Positions 9,301-18,623 of a DNA stretch of 25,461 nt are shown here, one piece after another; within the stretch, counting starts at the first letter, position 1; every line of letters begins with the position of its first letter. The stretch is from an uncultured Prevotella sp. (GTDB taxonomy: Bacteria > Bacteroidota > Bacteroidia > Bacteroidales > Bacteroidaceae). The DNA is taken from positions 1 to 25,461 of the forward strand of contig CAAFRM010000332.1 of NCBI GenBank assembly GCA_900765465.1. The letters run 5' to 3'. The translations under genes were made by a program, and so were the position numbers. The notes under the pieces are model-generated. The model was not told the origin of the DNA and searched no databases. It worked only from the letters and a program-made list of their open reading frames with translations.

Positions 9301-12300
9301 GTAGATGAAATTCTCGGTTATCTTGCCGACATCAAGGATGGAGACAAGGTAAAGGTGGTTACTGCGGGCAATACTGCAGCAGAAGAATTCACTATCAGCA
9401 AAAACAGCGGCTACGAGTTTGAAATCTGCGGTCGTGAGGGTATCTTCGAACCGAAGATTGCCTACACGTTCGAGGAAACAGATGCCAGGTCATGCACCTT
9501 TAACATTCAACCTTGCGTACTTCCTGTAACCGTATATGGCGGTTATCCGGAGTATTCGGAGAACCCGAATCCGAAAGATGAAGACCGCGACCCTATCAAA
9601 TACCGCACCGAGCTGAACGGAAACCTGAACGGTTCAGAACTCAACGAGGGTCTCTACCATCTGGTCCGCATCGAAGCAGGTGCCAACATCACCATCGACG
9701 GCTATGCCTTTACCCATGCATACGCTGCCGGTACTGCCTACATGCCTTATGGTGGCGGTGTACTGATAGGAAGCATGGACCAGAGCAGCCAAGCAACTAC
9801 CGTGAAGCTGAAGAATTGCATCTTTGAGAACAATACAGCGACAGATGGCGGTGCTATCGCTACCATGCCGGATGCCGTGAATGTGAAATTGGAACTGGAA
9901 AACTGCGTCATCAATAACAATACGAGCAAGGATCCGCATAATCCAAGTCCTTCGGTGCTGCCTTCCATCATCTATCTGAACAAAAGCCAAGGCAGCAACA
10001 ACTCTCTCACGCTCAACCATGTAAGCATCATCAACAATGAGGGAGTAGCACCAGATTACGACCTTGTGAAGGCTACCTCGTATGCTGTAGGAAACAAACT
10101 GAACATCAACGGCACATGGAATGGTTCGGAATGCAAGAACAGCATGGATATCAACACTCTGGGAAAAAACGGAGCCCTGAACTTCAGCAACCCAACCAAT
10201 GAAGTGGGTGCCAAGATGAGTGGCAACGTTTATTACGGAGGCTATTCATCCTTCCGCCCGCTGACCAGTTCTGCAGAGGCTGGTGCAATCATCAACAGTG
10301 CCCAAGAAAACAATGCAACCACAACAGCCAAGGACATCACCGGCGAAGACCGCAACTTAGGTGGTGTTCCTGACCTAGGGGCATACGAAGCTCTCCTGCC
10401 AAAAGCAGGAAAGATTATCTACGTGCGTTCGTACAACCAGGACTATGAAAGTAGCAGCGATGCCAACAAAGACGACAAAGACGGCAACCCGGACTTTAAT
10501 CTTCTGAATGAATCTGGAACCGAATATGATGGAAGCAGCTGGGACAAGGCTATCATCGGTAACGCCATGTGTGATAATGATAAGGCAAGAACGGGCAATG
10601 ACTTCTATGTAACAGACAATGGAAGCTTGCTCAATACAACCATCGAAAACGAGGAGTATAGTCTGGCTAACCGCAAGTATCGTTCAGAAACTGACTCTTA
10701 TGGTAATTTCTGGACTAACTCAGGAAATCAGGAGAAGCAGTATCTCTCTGGCTGGGGATCATATAATAAAATCACCAACAACAGAGACGAACGATACATC
10801 AGCGGTCTACAATATGCTGTGGAAAAAGCAGCTGAGTTGAATAAAATAAAAAAAGACAGCGTTGTGGTGTGGGTAGGTGCAGGTATCTATACCGACTACA
10901 AAGGATTCGTTATCAGAGACAACGTGAAGGTTTATGGTGGTTTCCCATACGAAGGCTATCCTGGAGAAGACGACCGTCATCCGCTGCTGTCACAATACGT
11001 GCCGGCACGTAAGGAATACGAAAATCTGGAAAAGACCAAGTATGAAACCATTCTACAGATCAGAAAGGAATCGCCTGTATACTTCAAAAACGGAGATAAG
11101 GAAATGTGGTATCAGGAAAAAAATCCAACTGATGGCTCTAATTATGACTTTACAAAAACGTTGATAAACAGCGGGAAAACAGAGCGCCATTATGTTCTCT
11201 ATCAGCCAGACGTATGCCTTCCTACCTGGTCGCCATCGGGTGATGGAAACGCCTCACGTACAGATGGTAATGCCGTACGCTATAAAGGAACTTTAAAAGA
11301 CGATAAAAACTACGTGGATTACGAGCATGCCAAATGGGATGGCTTCTCTGTACGTCACGGTTACATCATCAACTATCCTGGTGCCAACCGTGACGGAGGA
11401 GCAGGTGTGCGTGTATTCCGAGGTGTAGAACTGGAAAATCTCATCATCGTCAACAACTTCAACCATGGCAGTCGCGTACGTGGTGGCGGTTTGTATATGG
11501 ACGGAGAGAACAGTAAGATTTCGAACAGTTACCTGCTGAGAAACCTGAGTTATGCCAACAGCAGTGAAAGTTATGGAGGCGGAGCCTATATGATTCAAGG
11601 TACCGGATTCAACCTTGTGGTGGCAAACAACCGCTGCTATAACGGAACCTGCTGGGGTGGAGGCATCTTCCTGGAAAGTGCCAAGTTCTACAACAACACC
11701 ATCGCCTACAATATGGCGACAAACGGAACCGGCATCTATCACTGGCAGGATGCCAAAACCGGAGTAGAATCGCAGCTCTCACTCTACAACTGTATTATCT
11801 ATGATAATTACGACAACAGTAATAGAAGTGTCACAGATCAAGTAAACTCAGCTGCATCGGGCAAGATGAATCCATCCCACAACTGCTACATGAACAGTGG
11901 TAACATCAACAACAAATTCCAGGAAAGCGATGGAAATTTCACTGGCACAAATTTGGCTTTCCCATTTGAAGACCAGACCTACGAAAGTGGGAAAGACGGA
12001 GTTTTCCGCTTCCGCAATGCCCGACTGAAGAACAACTTCCGTCTGTACGAGGCGGGTGGTTTGACGGGTAACAAATGTCTGAATGGTGGAACCACAAATG
12101 TAGGAAATGGAATCATTCTTCCGGAAACCGATATGGACTATACCAACCGTATCAAGGACTGCGCCATTGATATCGGTGCCTATGAGGCTGACAATACTGC
12201 CAATATCGCACCACAGGAAAAGACAAACAGCGCAGGTATTGTAGATTACATTTATTATGTAACCCAAAACGGATGGGGAAACAGAAGTGGAGACAGTCCG

Positions 12301-15300
12301 GAAAACGCTGCCTGTGCTGACAAACTGCAGGATGTGCTGACTGCTGCAGGCAAGAAATTTAATTCAACAAGTCAGAGCAAGGTGTATGTAAAAGTGGCAG
12401 GTTATCAGGCTGATGAAACCGGAAAGCGCTTTACTTATCATGCCAACACACTGGCAGACCCTAGCGATCCGCAGAGTTATACCTTCCTGATTCCTAACGG
12501 AGTATGCCTGATGGGTGGTTACTATGAGGGTGACCAGGAAGGAGGAAAGCTGAAAGATGGAACCGCCAATTGGGATAATGACAAACGCGACTGTATCAGC
12601 ACTTACCAGACGGTATTAAGTGCGAAGACCGAAGTAAAAGAAGGTTCCGCCGTTAACCAGGAGGTGAACGGCTACCACACCGTGTGCTTCGGCAAATGGC
12701 CTACGGGCGACTATGACGACTACAACACCACTGCGCTGACAGAGAATACCATTATAGATGGCTGTCGCCTGATAGACGGTAACGCAAGCGACAAGTCGGG
12801 CTTCAAGAGTATGGGTGGTGCAGCCATTGTGCCAAGAAAGGCACATGTACGCAACTGCGAGATTTCCGACTGTCAGGCTACCCAAGGCGGTGCTCTCATG
12901 TTGCTGAAAGGTAGCATCGTAAGCGGTAGTGTCATCGTAAGAAACAAGGCACAGAAAGGTGGTGCCATCTATGCACTTCGTTCCAACGACAAGAACGAAG
13001 ACACCAAGAACTACCATGCCTACGTCATCTCATGCACCATCGCTAAAAACGAGGCAACCATTGGTGGCGGAATCTACCAGGAGGAGAACTCCCTGATTGG
13101 CTGTAACTCCGTGATATGGGGAAATTCGGCACAGACCGACAACAACATCAGCGGTGATGTGAACTATCAATCTTACGACTATCTGCAGGGACTGGGAGAA
13201 TATACGGAGAAATTCTATCCATACAACTATTGTTTCGTAGAGAAGATGGCGTTGCCAGCCAACAGAATGAACACGGAGATGACTAGCGATCTTGACAGTT
13301 ACTTCAACGACAACAAAATCTTCAAGCCTCGTGCCTATTCACCATTGATTGACAACGGAGTTTTGGAAGACTACATAACTGCATGGAAGAATTATGGTAT
13401 CAGCAGCTACGACATTACCGGTAAGGAAAGAACCATGACCAAGCAACAGACAGCCGGTGCATACACATCTGATCTGCCTGCGTTTGACGATACCAAGCTT
13501 CTGAAGCGCCTGTTCGTTTCTCAGACAGGTGGTGAGAAAGTAACAGAAGAAGAGAAGGCAAAGTATTATGGCCGCTCCTTCCTGACTCCTTTCAACAGTC
13601 TCGAAGCAGCCCTCGATTACATCAATGAGGCACGAGAAAAGAAAGTGGCGAATGATAAAACCCACTTCGAGATTCTGATGACAGGCGGAACCTACAAGCC
13701 GAGCAAGATGCGACAGAATAAAGATCTTTCGTCAGAACAGAACACGATAGACCGCCGCTTGCAGAGCTTCACCATCCCGGTGAACGTAGATATCTTCGGC
13801 AGTTTCTCGCCAAACGACCTGTATTCTTCAACACCTGTTGATCCTACTACAGGAAAAGAAATAGGAGATAAGTTTACAAGCTTTGGAGATAAAAATCTGG
13901 TTCCAGACGGACCTATCAAAGATATTCTGGCAAAGCGCAACTCCAACTACATGACCGACAACAATAAGAACGGATTGATAGAGCCATGGGAGTTCCAGAA
14001 TCCTACGATTCTTTCCGGTGACATCAAGGCATCGGAAAAGGAACGTAATGTATATCATGTAGTCTACAGCAATGCGGGCTCCACGGGTGCTTCGGCTACC
14101 TTGAACAATGATGTCGTATTAGATGGTATTACCATCATGAATGGTGAGACCATGACACAGCTGAAGACTCAAGAAGGAGAAACTGACGAAGTTGCCGAGA
14201 TTGGTCGTGGAGGCGCTATCTACACCAACCGCGTGAACTATACATTGAACCGTTGCCGACTGATCAAAAACTCCGGTCTGCATGGCGGAGCTGTCTATGT
14301 AAACAATGCGAGTCTAGACATCATCGGCAGTACAATCAGCGGTAACAGTAACGTATCAGAAAAGGCTAGTCAGGATGAAGTCACCGAACCAGGTAAGGGT
14401 GGAGCCATCTATCTCTATCTCACAAAATCAGTGAATGGAAACCTGCATATCGTCAACTCGCTCTTAGCCAACAATGATGTAACTTGTGGCAGATATACGG
14501 GCACACAAAATTCACAAGGCGGTGCCATCTACATCCGTAGAGCAGACGATGCTGGCAGTATGGCTGCGGACTATCAGGATGCCTACATCGTAAACAGCCT
14601 CATCGTGAACAACAAGGCAAAGCAAGATGGAGCCATCCATGTGGAGAACGAGGTGACAAGCGGTACGATTACACCTATATTATATAATACCGCCATTTGG
14701 GGTAATGAATCTACAGATAATAGTGTGCTCCTCAGAAGAGAGCACATGCGCAACTGCGCCTGGGATGAATTACCTGCTTCTACTGCAAAGGATGGTAACA
14801 TCAAGCTGAGCAAGGAGAATATCGCATCGGATGGTCCACGTTTCACAGAGCCTACAACCACAAAGGGTTACGAAGGTTATAAACCAGATGCAAAATGGAA
14901 TCCTCAAGCTATCTCTGTGCTTACAGATGCAGGAGATGGAAGCAAGGATAAAGACGATAAAAACGAGACTGGTAAATATCTGTATTGGTGGACTATGCAC
15001 AATACTCGCCTTGAGAAATATGGTTATCCTTCTGAGTACATCCGTCCTGTCAGCGGTACATACAACAGATACGTAGGTCCGAAAAACGAGAATGGTGATG
15101 TAGCAGAAAAACCTATCGATATCGGTATGTATGAATTCCAGTATGTATTCAAGTTTACTGACTTAGAAAAGGTTTATATCGGTACGGAAGAGAAAGGAAA
15201 TGGCGATGGTAGCAGTTGGGACAACCAAAGCACCGACCTTCGTGGTGCCATCATTGCCATGGCTAACCCTTCTGGTAACGTAACTGCAGGTACTACAACC

Positions 15301-18300
15301 AACAACAACAGAAAGGTGTTTGTACGTGGAGGTACTTATTATTCGCCAACCTACTCTAGCGGTGATGCCTTCTCTCTTATTGTGAACAATGCCGAAAAAG
15401 CAAAGTTTATAACATCGATTGAACTTGTGGGTGGTTGTACGGGCTCGAATGCTGACGGAACAGAGGTGCAAGACTTCAGCAAACCTTCGGTACTCATTGA
15501 GAACCCAGCCAAGACGGGCGAAACCACAAACTTGCTCAATATCGTAACGAATGGTAAGCCGGTAACTATTTCCGGTTTCACATTCCAGAACCAGAGTGGT
15601 GTGGGAGTAAATGCGAAGATCAATAATAATGATCAAGCCGGAACGGGAGAAAAACTGAGGCTCCATCATTGTGCCTTTAGAAAGAATAACAGAATCGGAA
15701 TGGTGGTAAACAACCGAAAAGGATATGGCATAAACATGTGGAATGTACTGTTTGCAGATGGAAAAGGAAATGGTCTTACCATCTACGGTTCCCAATCAGC
15801 AGACATAACAAACGCCACGTTTGTCTGCAATAAAGACACTGCAGTTAGTGGAACAGACCACGTGTATAATTCTGTCGCCTGGAAGAATGGTACTCAAGAC
15901 CTGAAAACAGACAACAAAAATGTCGTGATTGCTAGTTCTATCGAGAATGGAGATGTGCTAAATGGTCCAAACTTCGTTGATCCAAATAACGGTGACTATA
16001 GAATTCGACCTAGCCTCAAGTTACTTGATCAAGGAAGCAACGACAGATATCAGCAAAATGCTAATATAAACTCCGAAAAGGACTTGGGCAATACTGCCCG
16101 TCTGATTGGCGACAACATAGATATCGGTGCATACGAGTGCGACACGAAGTTGCGGGATATTATCTATGTAAAAGAAGGTTCTGCTGTTGCAGGTACAGGT
16201 GAAAGCTGGGATAGTCCAACCAATGACCTGCAAGGCGCCATCAACCTGGCTGAGCTTTATGCCAACAAGAATGAAGGTAAATATGGCTACGTCTTCGTAG
16301 ATAGAAATCTGAAGGCTGATAACGTGAATATCAGCATGCCAGGCGTCAAGATGTTTGGTTCGATGCGCGAAGAAAAAAGTTCTAAAACAGAACCAGAAGC
16401 TATCGTAAAGGATCTCCTTACTCAGAGAAAAGGAATCATTGAGTCTGCCAGTCAGTCTGCCATCAATGGACTGACACTCAACAGCGGAACTACAGATACC
16501 AGAATGTGTCTTGTTGATGGTTTCAAGGTTTCGGGCAACGTCAGTCTCCAGGGCAACAGCATGCTTTCTACCTCTATCCTCGATGCAAATTCAAAGGTAT
16601 CTGGCGATGCAAGTAGTTTGCTCTACAACAGTCTGGCATTAGGAAGCGTGGAGAATGTGAAGACCGTCAATGTAACTGCTTCCGGCAAATTACCATCACC
16701 AGATGGTAGTGCTGCCAACAGAGCATCTGTAACCACCTATAATAAATATGTGAAAGATGACTACTGGAAGTACCAGCTTGACGAGACTTCAAAAGACATC
16801 AATGTCAATGCAGACGCAACAGCAACCAACGAATGCATCGCCAAGGTGATGCACAGCCATGACCTTGCCGGCAATCTGCGCATCAGAGCCAACGTAGACA
16901 ACGGATGTTTTGAGACTTGGTATCTGACAAACGATGCTATAGCAAACAAGGACGATTATCCTCATGGTAAATCTGTGGTCTATGTCATGACAGAAGACAA
17001 GGAGCTGAAACTCGACAATGGCTTCTATACAGAGACGAATCCGTTCACCCCAGGCTTCCTGCTCTTGAAGCACCACGCCGGTTTAAGAGGCAACAACAGT
17101 TATGTAAACCTCACCAACTTTGCCGTGGAAAGAAACGTGAAGACTGGAACCAACTTCTTCTCCATGCCTTTCAAGGCTACCAATATGGAGGTTGAGGGCA
17201 CAAATAATCCTGCTGATGGTAGTGTAATCGCCTACTACTATAATGCAGCTACTCGTGCCAAGTACGACTATAAGTTTGAGAAAAGCGAGAGTAAAGCATG
17301 GGTAAAGGGCGTAGACAACCAGCGAAACTTTACCGCAGGTTTCAGGATGGATGCAAAAGAACCCAAGACCGTTCGCTTCTATGGAATCAGTTACACGGAG
17401 AAAGATGGCAGAACCAACAGGAGTCTGCTGGATAAGATTACCCTGGTACAGAACAATAACCAGCAGCCATGGTCAGACAGTAATGGCGGCGGTTTGAAGT
17501 TCACCCACAAAGAGAACATGGGCTGGAACCTCTTCGGTTCTCCTTATCTCTGCGCCATGAACTATAGCGATATGGAATATGGCAGAGTCATCTACCAATG
17601 CGAAGAAAACGGCAGCTACAAGGCTATCAATACCTATGATTTAACCACGGGTGTTTCAACGGATGGCTACATCCCGGCAATGGATGCCGTGTTTACGCAG
17701 ACTGCCACTCTGGATAATTCTGAAAGCGTGATAGTAGAACATTCGGAAGCAAGGGCAACAACAGCCTATCAAGCAACCCGAGCCCTCGACATCGCCATCA
17801 CACAGAGCAACAGAAACAGCCGAGCCGGCAACAGCGCTCCTGTAGATGACCAACTCCAGTTGAATACAGTTCCTGCCTACGAAGCAAAAAGCGACTTTGA
17901 TATGGGAAGTGACGGAGTGAAATGGATGATGAATCAGAATGCTCAGATCTATGCTATACGCAATGGTGGACGCTACTCACTCCTTTCTGCGGTCAGCATT
18001 GAAGCAGAACAGTCCATCGGAATCAGTCTGCCGGAAACCGGTGAATACTGCATCAGCATCCCTGAGGATTGCGATGCCAGCGAATATGAAACCGTTTGGC
18101 TGAAGGACAAGGAAACCGGAAAGGCGGTAGACCTGAAGGATGGCTGTTGTCCATTCTATGCTGCCCAAACTGGTGAGATGAACAATCGCTTCAATATCAG
18201 TTTCAACCGCAAGGAGACTGACATGAAGTCAGACATCAGCATCCAGGCTATCGGATTCAGAACCATCGTCCTCAAGGGACTCCAGCCGAACGACCTCATC

Positions 18301-18450
18301 AGCGTGTATGCTGCCGATGGCGTTCTCGCCCTCCAGAAGAAGGCAAAGTCTGAGAAGGAACAGGTTCGCACAGCCATCCAGGGCAACGTAATCGTAGAAG
18401 TGACACGAGGCGGCAAACAGGTGGCAGTAAGGAAGATTGCCCTGAAATAA
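6316..18450 (+). CDS. Giant secreted multi-module beta-helix protein, candidate fimbrial tip adhesin
   Basis: One uninterrupted 4044-residue frame starts with a signal peptide (cut after A26; a lipobox-like LLGC at 17-20 is a less likely alternative). Residues about 29-3530 hold eight modules of 250-600 residues. Most open with a strand followed by GDGSSW...DLQ-AI and close with D[IL]GAYE, as in right-handed beta-helix (DUF1565/pectate-lyase-like) repeats. Modules 1-6 contain about 25 GG[AG][IV]Y-type rungs, some preceded by FENN/FANN, like the GGAI/FxxN repeats of chlamydial polymorphic membrane proteins. Residues about 3545-3970 are a beta-sandwich region with SMPF (3616) and GWNLFGSPY (3736). 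The last 72 residues resemble a type A T9SS sorting domain ending VRKIALK. It is the last gene of the fimbria-type operon, 21 bp after the minor subunit. P. gingivalis mfa loci also end with a large T9SS-exported tip protein, Mfa5. Similarity to Mfa5 itself is not visible, so the tip role is inferred from position and export signal. An enzyme role (polysaccharide lyase) cannot be excluded, but no catalytic motif was recognised. Confidence 0.8.
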   Translation: MRKLYPTYCRLIATLLLLGCSIALSAQGKTYHVKADSEITTSSNDGLSWENAITLTEALSQAKAGDEIWVKGYEDITGHIYKAPKGGFVLPSGVAMYGGFAGDETIKNDLPTGRHKYQMKYQTALVGDIDTNDKASQQLIIYPENTTRTDNATHVLTLQMGVTQDNTNDGNKPTIVSGFLIAAGNASGENTSANGRGGGIYVVNNSNDNNAGSRYFRISQCNFANNYGMRGGAIYVDKSCTNQQSAISYCSFFNNVAGKRGTSENEGGGMWIDGTATVYNCNINNNTNGGIRLSNTSKIVNCSVIANTVSAADLTTDGASNSNGGGAVYNTVLWHSTALSKQDSRPAFYSCAFPEVEVNHTDTNTDANGNVRISYENHGIEPAPWFKQSAVTQGYDFSFSSNLKQLYSTAFTFEETSALLNKGKLEYYTNLVVNANLETTSTDIMGRTRYQTSTIDIGAYEYARMKAGRIRYVKPQKEGKGDGSTWNDATDDIQWAINDLAEKAPGEKGEVWVAAGTYVVKDRILNDESAPVSLLMKNGISVYGAFKGTEKRRSERIEESKDLKPWGWKQESIIRGAEFKGSDDANWNNNDEAWNIQNSGSYHVVWFAPLPGGNAFTDEVYLEGFTIEGGKFHDTNKAEYAPDCGAGVYINDPSARMRYCTVRFCNPGMKESGTIKPRGGGIYCKNGQTEGNLVYNCSAYQGGGIYIDEAGFITRSMVTNCSAYQGAGVYLNGDATNSEKAYYQILATSVISNNTSTRNGAVYLDGHGLVINNTIVNNYTNNTSDPADELSSNTGGVYIKKKGLLANNVIWNNSLLRHKSGTSNSASMAQIYAANPSEETVQFYNNAISDVNAAKWTSTYQSGTISINTYYSGKGFVMGNEAPYNTVEAFNEKRGVLTDMKTVNYYWETLKGTRLRNVGISYALLPSSYLYQPKIDLSGKAISSVPSAGAYMADNQDLVFEKNDTKKRLRIYFDRSRELVDGTGESWEKSYTSSSVDEILGYLADIKDGDKVKVVTAGNTAAEEFTISKNSGYEFEICGREGIFEPKIAYTFEETDARSCTFNIQPCVLPVTVYGGYPEYSENPNPKDEDRDPIKYRTELNGNLNGSELNEGLYHLVRIEAGANITIDGYAFTHAYAAGTAYMPYGGGVLIGSMDQSSQATTVKLKNCIFENNTATDGGAIATMPDAVNVKLELENCVINNNTSKDPHNPSPSVLPSIIYLNKSQGSNNSLTLNHVSIINNEGVAPDYDLVKATSYAVGNKLNINGTWNGSECKNSMDINTLGKNGALNFSNPTNEVGAKMSGNVYYGGYSSFRPLTSSAEAGAIINSAQENNATTTAKDITGEDRNLGGVPDLGAYEALLPKAGKIIYVRSYNQDYESSSDANKDDKDGNPDFNLLNESGTEYDGSSWDKAIIGNAMCDNDKARTGNDFYVTDNGSLLNTTIENEEYSLANRKYRSETDSYGNFWTNSGNQEKQYLSGWGSYNKITNNRDERYISGLQYAVEKAAELNKIKKDSVVVWVGAGIYTDYKGFVIRDNVKVYGGFPYEGYPGEDDRHPLLSQYVPARKEYENLEKTKYETILQIRKESPVYFKNGDKEMWYQEKNPTDGSNYDFTKTLINSGKTERHYVLYQPDVCLPTWSPSGDGNASRTDGNAVRYKGTLKDDKNYVDYEHAKWDGFSVRHGYIINYPGANRDGGAGVRVFRGVELENLIIVNNFNHGSRVRGGGLYMDGENSKISNSYLLRNLSYANSSESYGGGAYMIQGTGFNLVVANNRCYNGTCWGGGIFLESAKFYNNTIAYNMATNGTGIYHWQDAKTGVESQLSLYNCIIYDNYDNSNRSVTDQVNSAASGKMNPSHNCYMNSGNINNKFQESDGNFTGTNLAFPFEDQTYESGKDGVFRFRNARLKNNFRLYEAGGLTGNKCLNGGTTNVGNGIILPETDMDYTNRIKDCAIDIGAYEADNTANIAPQEKTNSAGIVDYIYYVTQNGWGNRSGDSPENAACADKLQDVLTAAGKKFNSTSQSKVYVKVAGYQADETGKRFTYHANTLADPSDPQSYTFLIPNGVCLMGGYYEGDQEGGKLKDGTANWDNDKRDCISTYQTVLSAKTEVKEGSAVNQEVNGYHTVCFGKWPTGDYDDYNTTALTENTIIDGCRLIDGNASDKSGFKSMGGAAIVPRKAHVRNCEISDCQATQGGALMLLKGSIVSGSVIVRNKAQKGGAIYALRSNDKNEDTKNYHAYVISCTIAKNEATIGGGIYQEENSLIGCNSVIWGNSAQTDNNISGDVNYQSYDYLQGLGEYTEKFYPYNYCFVEKMALPANRMNTEMTSDLDSYFNDNKIFKPRAYSPLIDNGVLEDYITAWKNYGISSYDITGKERTMTKQQTAGAYTSDLPAFDDTKLLKRLFVSQTGGEKVTEEEKAKYYGRSFLTPFNSLEAALDYINEAREKKVANDKTHFEILMTGGTYKPSKMRQNKDLSSEQNTIDRRLQSFTIPVNVDIFGSFSPNDLYSSTPVDPTTGKEIGDKFTSFGDKNLVPDGPIKDILAKRNSNYMTDNNKNGLIEPWEFQNPTILSGDIKASEKERNVYHVVYSNAGSTGASATLNNDVVLDGITIMNGETMTQLKTQEGETDEVAEIGRGGAIYTNRVNYTLNRCRLIKNSGLHGGAVYVNNASLDIIGSTISGNSNVSEKASQDEVTEPGKGGAIYLYLTKSVNGNLHIVNSLLANNDVTCGRYTGTQNSQGGAIYIRRADDAGSMAADYQDAYIVNSLIVNNKAKQDGAIHVENEVTSGTITPILYNTAIWGNESTDNSVLLRREHMRNCAWDELPASTAKDGNIKLSKENIASDGPRFTEPTTTKGYEGYKPDAKWNPQAISVLTDAGDGSKDKDDKNETGKYLYWWTMHNTRLEKYGYPSEYIRPVSGTYNRYVGPKNENGDVAEKPIDIGMYEFQYVFKFTDLEKVYIGTEEKGNGDGSSWDNQSTDLRGAIIAMANPSGNVTAGTTTNNNRKVFVRGGTYYSPTYSSGDAFSLIVNNAEKAKFITSIELVGGCTGSNADGTEVQDFSKPSVLIENPAKTGETTNLLNIVTNGKPVTISGFTFQNQSGVGVNAKINNNDQAGTGEKLRLHHCAFRKNNRIGMVVNNRKGYGINMWNVLFADGKGNGLTIYGSQSADITNATFVCNKDTAVSGTDHVYNSVAWKNGTQDLKTDNKNVVIASSIENGDVLNGPNFVDPNNGDYRIRPSLKLLDQGSNDRYQQNANINSEKDLGNTARLIGDNIDIGAYECDTKLRDIIYVKEGSAVAGTGESWDSPTNDLQGAINLAELYANKNEGKYGYVFVDRNLKADNVNISMPGVKMFGSMREEKSSKTEPEAIVKDLLTQRKGIIESASQSAINGLTLNSGTTDTRMCLVDGFKVSGNVSLQGNSMLSTSILDANSKVSGDASSLLYNSLALGSVENVKTVNVTASGKLPSPDGSAANRASVTTYNKYVKDDYWKYQLDETSKDINVNADATATNECIAKVMHSHDLAGNLRIRANVDNGCFETWYLTNDAIANKDDYPHGKSVVYVMTEDKELKLDNGFYTETNPFTPGFLLLKHHAGLRGNNSYVNLTNFAVERNVKTGTNFFSMPFKATNMEVEGTNNPADGSVIAYYYNAATRAKYDYKFEKSESKAWVKGVDNQRNFTAGFRMDAKEPKTVRFYGISYTEKDGRTNRSLLDKITLVQNNNQQPWSDSNGGGLKFTHKENMGWNLFGSPYLCAMNYSDMEYGRVIYQCEENGSYKAINTYDLTTGVSTDGYIPAMDAVFTQTATLDNSESVIVEHSEARATTAYQATRALDIAITQSNRNSRAGNSAPVDDQLQLNTVPAYEAKSDFDMGSDGVKWMMNQNAQIYAIRNGGRYSLLSAVSIEAEQSIGISLPETGEYCISIPEDCDASEYETVWLKDKETGKAVDLKDGCCPFYAAQTGEMNNRFNISFNRKETDMKSDISIQAIGFRTIVLKGLQPNDLISVYAADGVLALQKKAKSEKEQVRTAIQGNVIVEVTRGGKQVAVRKIALK
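6400..16920 (+). repeat. Eight tandem beta-helix modules within the giant gene
   Basis: Approximate residue boundaries are 29-461, 469-955, 966-1358, 1366-1957, 1978-2383, 2397-2940, 2952-3274 and 3280-3535. Endings include DIGAYE (456, 1952, 3269), DLGAYE (1353), DIGMYE (2935), SAGAY and TAGAY variants (about 947 and 2379), and a decayed NGCFE in module 8. Openings share a Y/F-V strand and a Gly-rich loop ending in SW. Modules 7 and 8 and most of module 3 lack the dense GG[AG][IV]Y rungs, so the N-terminal part is more adhesin-like than the C-terminal part. The modules have diverged strongly, which points to old duplications. Confidence 0.7.
18232..18447 (+). other. T9SS-like C-terminal sorting domain of the giant protein
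   Basis: Residues about 3973-4044 follow the type A sorting-domain plan: a short strand (ISIQAIGF), IVLKGLQPND, a strand with a Gly turn (ISVYAADGVL), a lysine-rich linker, GNVIVEV, and the terminal KQVAVRKIALK. The family hallmark GxYIVKV is altered to GNVIVEV. If it works, the protein would cross the outer membrane by type IX secretion and be attached or released at the surface. No T9SS gene lies in this window. Confidence 0.6.
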
Positions 18451-18541
18451 GGGATGAGGACACGGACGAAGACTGAAAAGAATGAGATAAAAACCAGTCA
18501 AAACAGTCGGAAAGCCGTAAAAGAACGGAATAAATGTTAAT

Positions 18542-18593
18542 AAAGCGCAGAGATAATCGCTAGTTTCAATAATTGGCATTATCTTTGCGCTTT
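18542..18593. promoter_or_regulatory. 16-bp inverted repeat overlapping the promoter of the BI-1 gene
   Basis: AAAGCGCAGAGATAAT (18542-18557) and ATTATCTTTGCGCTTT (18578-18593) are reverse complements except at one position, separated by 20 bp. The right arm contains the -7 promoter box. The left arm reads as a near-promoter (TATCTCTG) on the opposite strand. It could be a dyad operator, or a hairpin that also ends the fimbrial operon transcript, although no T-run follows the right arm. Confidence 0.6.
18580..18587 (+). promoter_or_regulatory. Promoter -7 box of the Bax inhibitor-1 family gene
   Basis: TATCTTTG matches TAnnTTTG and lies 36 bp before the start codon. The expected -33 box region (about 18556-18561) has no clear TTTG, so the promoter may be weak or activator dependent. 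Confidence 0.6.
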
Positions 18594-18623
18594 GTATTTG
18601 TATTACAATTAGAAAATAAAACT

